Assembly (NCBI RefSeq): GCF_900186585.1
Contig: NZ_FYDD01000002.1
Location: forward strand, 186,001 to 250,000
Origin: Massiliimalia timonensis
GTDB taxonomy: Bacteria; Bacillota; Clostridia; Oscillospirales; Ruminococcaceae
DNA length: 64,000 nt
Direction of reading: 5' to 3'
The notes under the pieces were generated by a model. It did no database searches and had not been told where the DNA came from. It saw nothing but the letters and a program-made list of their open reading frames with translations. Both the position numbers and the translations under genes were made by a program. This document shows, piece after piece, positions 61,709 to 64,000 of the stretch (positions are counted from its first letter, which is position 1; every line of letters starts with the position of its first letter).

Positions 61709-62461
61709 TTACCTTTTATGCTTGGCACAGTATTCCCTCATATTGGTGCTGCCAGTTTCAATCCAGAAGGCTGTGTATGCGTAACGGTCTACAATCGCTT
61801 CTGCCCGTACTCCTTCGCCCAGACGTTTCACCCAGTCATCCTTGCGGTATTGTGTACAGAAGATGGTAGAGGTTGTATCCGAGCGCCTTTCCATAAGTTC
61901 AAACAGGAAGTAGAGTTCCGCATCCGATATGTCAGACACCAGCCACTCATCCAGTATCAGGAGAGGTATCCGGCTGTAACGTTCAAGCAGCTTCCTTTGA
62001 TTCCCGGCAACTACGGTGGAGTCCCCATACTCCATTAGCAGATCAGGCAGCCTGACATACCGTACCCTGACATGGTTCAGGCAGGCTTCTTTTCCCAGGG
62101 CACAGGCCAGGTAGGTCTTCCCTGAACCGGTAAATCCCTGGAGGATGATGCTCTGGTGCAAACCGATGTACTGGCCACTGAACAGGTTCTCAATGAGCTC
62201 CCTGTTTAATCCGCGGCTGGCATAGATGACTCCCTGCCGGTTTGCCTGCGGAAAACGGAGCTTTGCTGACTTGATCAGCCGCTGTATCTTCCCATTGTAT
62301 TTCTCCTGGTAAATGTAGTCCACCAGCCGCTGCATCCTTTCATCGAAGGGCAGGGCTATTGTCGCAGGATCCGCCTGCTGTACCTCCAGCCCTTTGATTG
62401 CCTCGCCCAGATTAATTTCACGCAGCTTGCGCCTGGTCTCTTCATTGATCATCTCTGCCAC
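61709..62461 (-). CDS. istB: IS21 helper ATPase IstB
   Basis: 250 residues. AAA+ ATPase that assembles on target DNA and activates the IstA transposase. Walker A is GFTGSGKTYLACALG near residue 105; Walker B is IPLLILDEWLVSD. The start overlaps the end of istA by 20 bases, as usual in IS21 elements. The gene is intact. Confidence 0.95.
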   Translation of the reverse strand: MAEMINEETRRKLREINLGEAIKGLEVQQADPATIALPFDERMQRLVDYIYQEKYNGKIQRLIKSAKLRFPQANRQGVIYASRGLNRELIENLFSGQYIGLHQSIILQGFTGSGKTYLACALGKEACLNHVRVRYVRLPDLLMEYGDSTVVAGNQRKLLERYSRIPLLILDEWLVSDISDAELYFLFELMERRSDTTSTIFCTQYRKDDWVKRLGEGVRAEAIVDRYAYTAFWIETGSTNMREYCAKHKR

Positions 62462-64000
62462 CTCCGTAATAGCTGCTTCCCCTCAGGTATCCCATCTGGG
62501 AATGGTCCTTTGCATTTGCTTTTTTGCGCTCTACGTAAATCTCATCTTGATTGGATGCAAGGATTGAATTAAGATGGTGGTAACGGGGCTTTTTAATCCC
62601 GCTGGTGATGGCAAACTCACAGGCAGCTTCCAGGCGCGCTTCGGAGTATTTGTTGCTCAGTCTCAGGACGGCCAGCGCAGGGTTATAGCCCTGTTCTTTT
62701 ATGGGAACCCCCTCAAAGATACGGTCAATCGCCTGTACCGTATAATCGCCGATGGATCGTGCCCAGTTTTTGATCCGGATATCATCCCATGGGGAAAACT
62801 TGAACTTATCCGGCATATCTTCCGGATGGGTGGAATACTGGTTCCTCCGGCCAGCCGGGAAGCGGTTATGCGTGGCTATGCGAGCAGAACCGCTGTAGAT
62901 CTCCACGGTGCTGTCCGTAACCTTTAGGTCAACACTCTTCCTGGCGTACTGGTAAGGACAAGAGTACCGGTTATACTCAAAGACGACATGGTAGTCGATG
63001 TTTACCTTCCTGCCATAGACCCACGTGGCGATCTCATAAGGGACAGACGGCAGTGGATGCAGGAACGGCTTCTCATCCAGGTAAGCGTCATAGCGGCTCC
63101 CTTCACGTTTCTGGAAACTCTCGTGGTTGAAGCCGTAGAGCTTTTTTGCAACGGCAGCTTTCAGATCCTCAAAGCTGTAAAAAGTCTCGTTCCTCAGCCG
63201 TGCGATGATCGCTGTTGCAATCTTCCCCACTGTGCCTTCCACGGAAGCTTTCTGTTTGGGTTTACAGATGCCTGCCGGCATGATGGCTGTCTGGTAGTGG
63301 CTGCCCAGGGCTTCATAATCCGCAGTCAGGACAACTTCCCCTTCTCTGGGATGGGATACAACGCCCGTCTTCAGGTTATCGCAGACAAGACGCGTGGCAA
63401 CCCCGCCGAAGAACCCATACATGTGGATGTGGGCGCGGATAAAGCTGTCCATCTTCATGTCCCGGCAGGGTTCCACGTAGGAGTACTGGCTGTAGGGCAG
63501 TGTCCCTACAAACAGGTATACGGTTACGATCTCCCCTGTGGAAGTGTCGACATAGGTCATGGTAGGCCCTGACCAATCTACCTCCACAGCAACGCCGGGC
63601 TTATGTTCCAGGTGGTTCGTAAGCTTGTTTACAATCGTGTATTCGCTGTAGCCCTGGCAGTATTTCGTATATCCCATGGGAATGTTGCCAGACGCCCTGC
63701 ATTTGTCCTGGTATTCCTGCCAAAGGAGCTTCAGCGTCACGCCCGTACGTTTCAGTTCCTGATGGACATACTCGTAATCCGGCTTGTCATACAAGCTTTC
63801 CAGGGCAAACTTGTCCGGATAAAACTTGCGGTAAACCGTATCCTCATCCATCTGGGCGATGTCCTCATAGGATATGCCCATCCTGTCAGCGATGTGGAAC
63901 ACATCACCGACAGAGTTCTTTGAAATGTGCCTGCTGGCGGCGATTGCATTCCGCCCCATCCCGGCACTGCGAAGCTCCAGTATCAGCTTCACGTTAATCT
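62442..64000 (-). CDS. istA: IS21 transposase IstA (partial at window end)
   Basis: At least 516 residues, open to the window edge. A GTG at 63992 gives LILELRSAGMGRNAIAASRH, but the frame continues upstream, so the true start is probably outside. An N-terminal helix-turn-helix is followed by a DDE catalytic core: VEVDWSGPTMTYV (Asp, near 136), RLVCDNLKTGVV (Asp, near 205) and KQKASVEGTVGKIA (Glu, near 247). IstA cuts and joins the element's ends. With intact istB this element may still be mobile. Confidence 0.94.
   Translation of the reverse strand, partial: INVKLILELRSAGMGRNAIAASRHISKNSVGDVFHIADRMGISYEDIAQMDEDTVYRKFYPDKFALESLYDKPDYEYVHQELKRTGVTLKLLWQEYQDKCRASGNIPMGYTKYCQGYSEYTIVNKLTNHLEHKPGVAVEVDWSGPTMTYVDTSTGEIVTVYLFVGTLPYSQYSYVEPCRDMKMDSFIRAHIHMYGFFGGVATRLVCDNLKTGVVSHPREGEVVLTADYEALGSHYQTAIMPAGICKPKQKASVEGTVGKIATAIIARLRNETFYSFEDLKAAVAKKLYGFNHESFQKREGSRYDAYLDEKPFLHPLPSVPYEIATWVYGRKVNIDYHVVFEYNRYSCPYQYARKSVDLKVTDSTVEIYSGSARIATHNRFPAGRRNQYSTHPEDMPDKFKFSPWDDIRIKNWARSIGDYTVQAIDRIFEGVPIKEQGYNPALAVLRLSNKYSEARLEAACEFAITSGIKKPRYHHLNSILASNQDEIYVERKKANAKDHSQMGYLRGSSYYGGGRDDQ

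Noticed and set aside
61642-62038. Plus-strand frames opposite istB
   Set aside because: Reverse reading of a recognisable IS21 helper gene, without start signals.

Overview
The window reads as chromosome of an anaerobic, endospore-forming Gram-positive bacterium of the class Clostridia, plausibly Oscillospiraceae/Ruminococcaceae-like (family inferred from gene content, not proven). The evidence is spoVAC-spoVAD-spoVAE, ypeB and a YabE-like G5/3D protein, oxygen-sensitive pyruvate formate-lyase with its activase, AGGAGG-type ribosome binding sites, TTGACA/TATAAT promoters, sortase B, and many ABC systems without their own ATPase. No rRNA or CRISPR array was seen; one tRNA (Leu, UAA) is present.

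Layout. 1-4.5 kb: two LplB/YtcP-type sugar permeases (the first cut by the window edge) divergent from a membrane-bound AraC-type regulator. 4.6-9 kb: spoVA operon, convergent with azlCD and ypeB. 9.2-14.8 kb: cysteine desulfurase, thiI, cinA, srtB, galM. 15-19.7 kb: Gld-like ABC-2 transporter operon ending in a DUF4340 protein. 19.8-25.1 kb: tex, G5/3D cell-wall protein, and a MATE transporter behind a terminator-bearing leader that looks like a guanidine-IV (mepA-motif) riboswitch. 25.1-31.8 kb: pflBA, a dCMP deaminase that has lost its catalytic segment, rsmA, hemW, a lone ABC ATPase. 31.9-38.2 kb: ABC-F protein, FkbM-type methyltransferase, flavin reductase with three tandem rubredoxin domains, Na/Pi cotransporter, tRNA-Leu.

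38.8-64 kb is accessory. A wrecked IS110-family element (38.8-40.0 kb) is followed by a glycan-utilisation locus (40.3-51.9 kb). On the minus strand it runs: two sugar permeases, a deacetylase-like protein, a GH20 hexosaminidase, a DUF1961 protein, a cyclase-family protein and a GH109-like glycosidase. A divergent AraC/YesN regulator and the solute-binding lipoprotein lie on the plus strand. GH20 plus GH109 suggests a glycan containing N-acetylhexosamine, possibly mucin-type, as substrate. From 52.3 to 59.5 kb lies a decayed conjugative element: VirB4 tail, CD1108-like and TnpV fragments, frameshifted Cys-rich KTR gene and a broken sigma-like gene. Its Bce-like ABC transporter and two-component cargo is intact. 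A GH18/SH3/LysM wall hydrolase and an IS21 element (istB, istA, cut by the window end) close the window.
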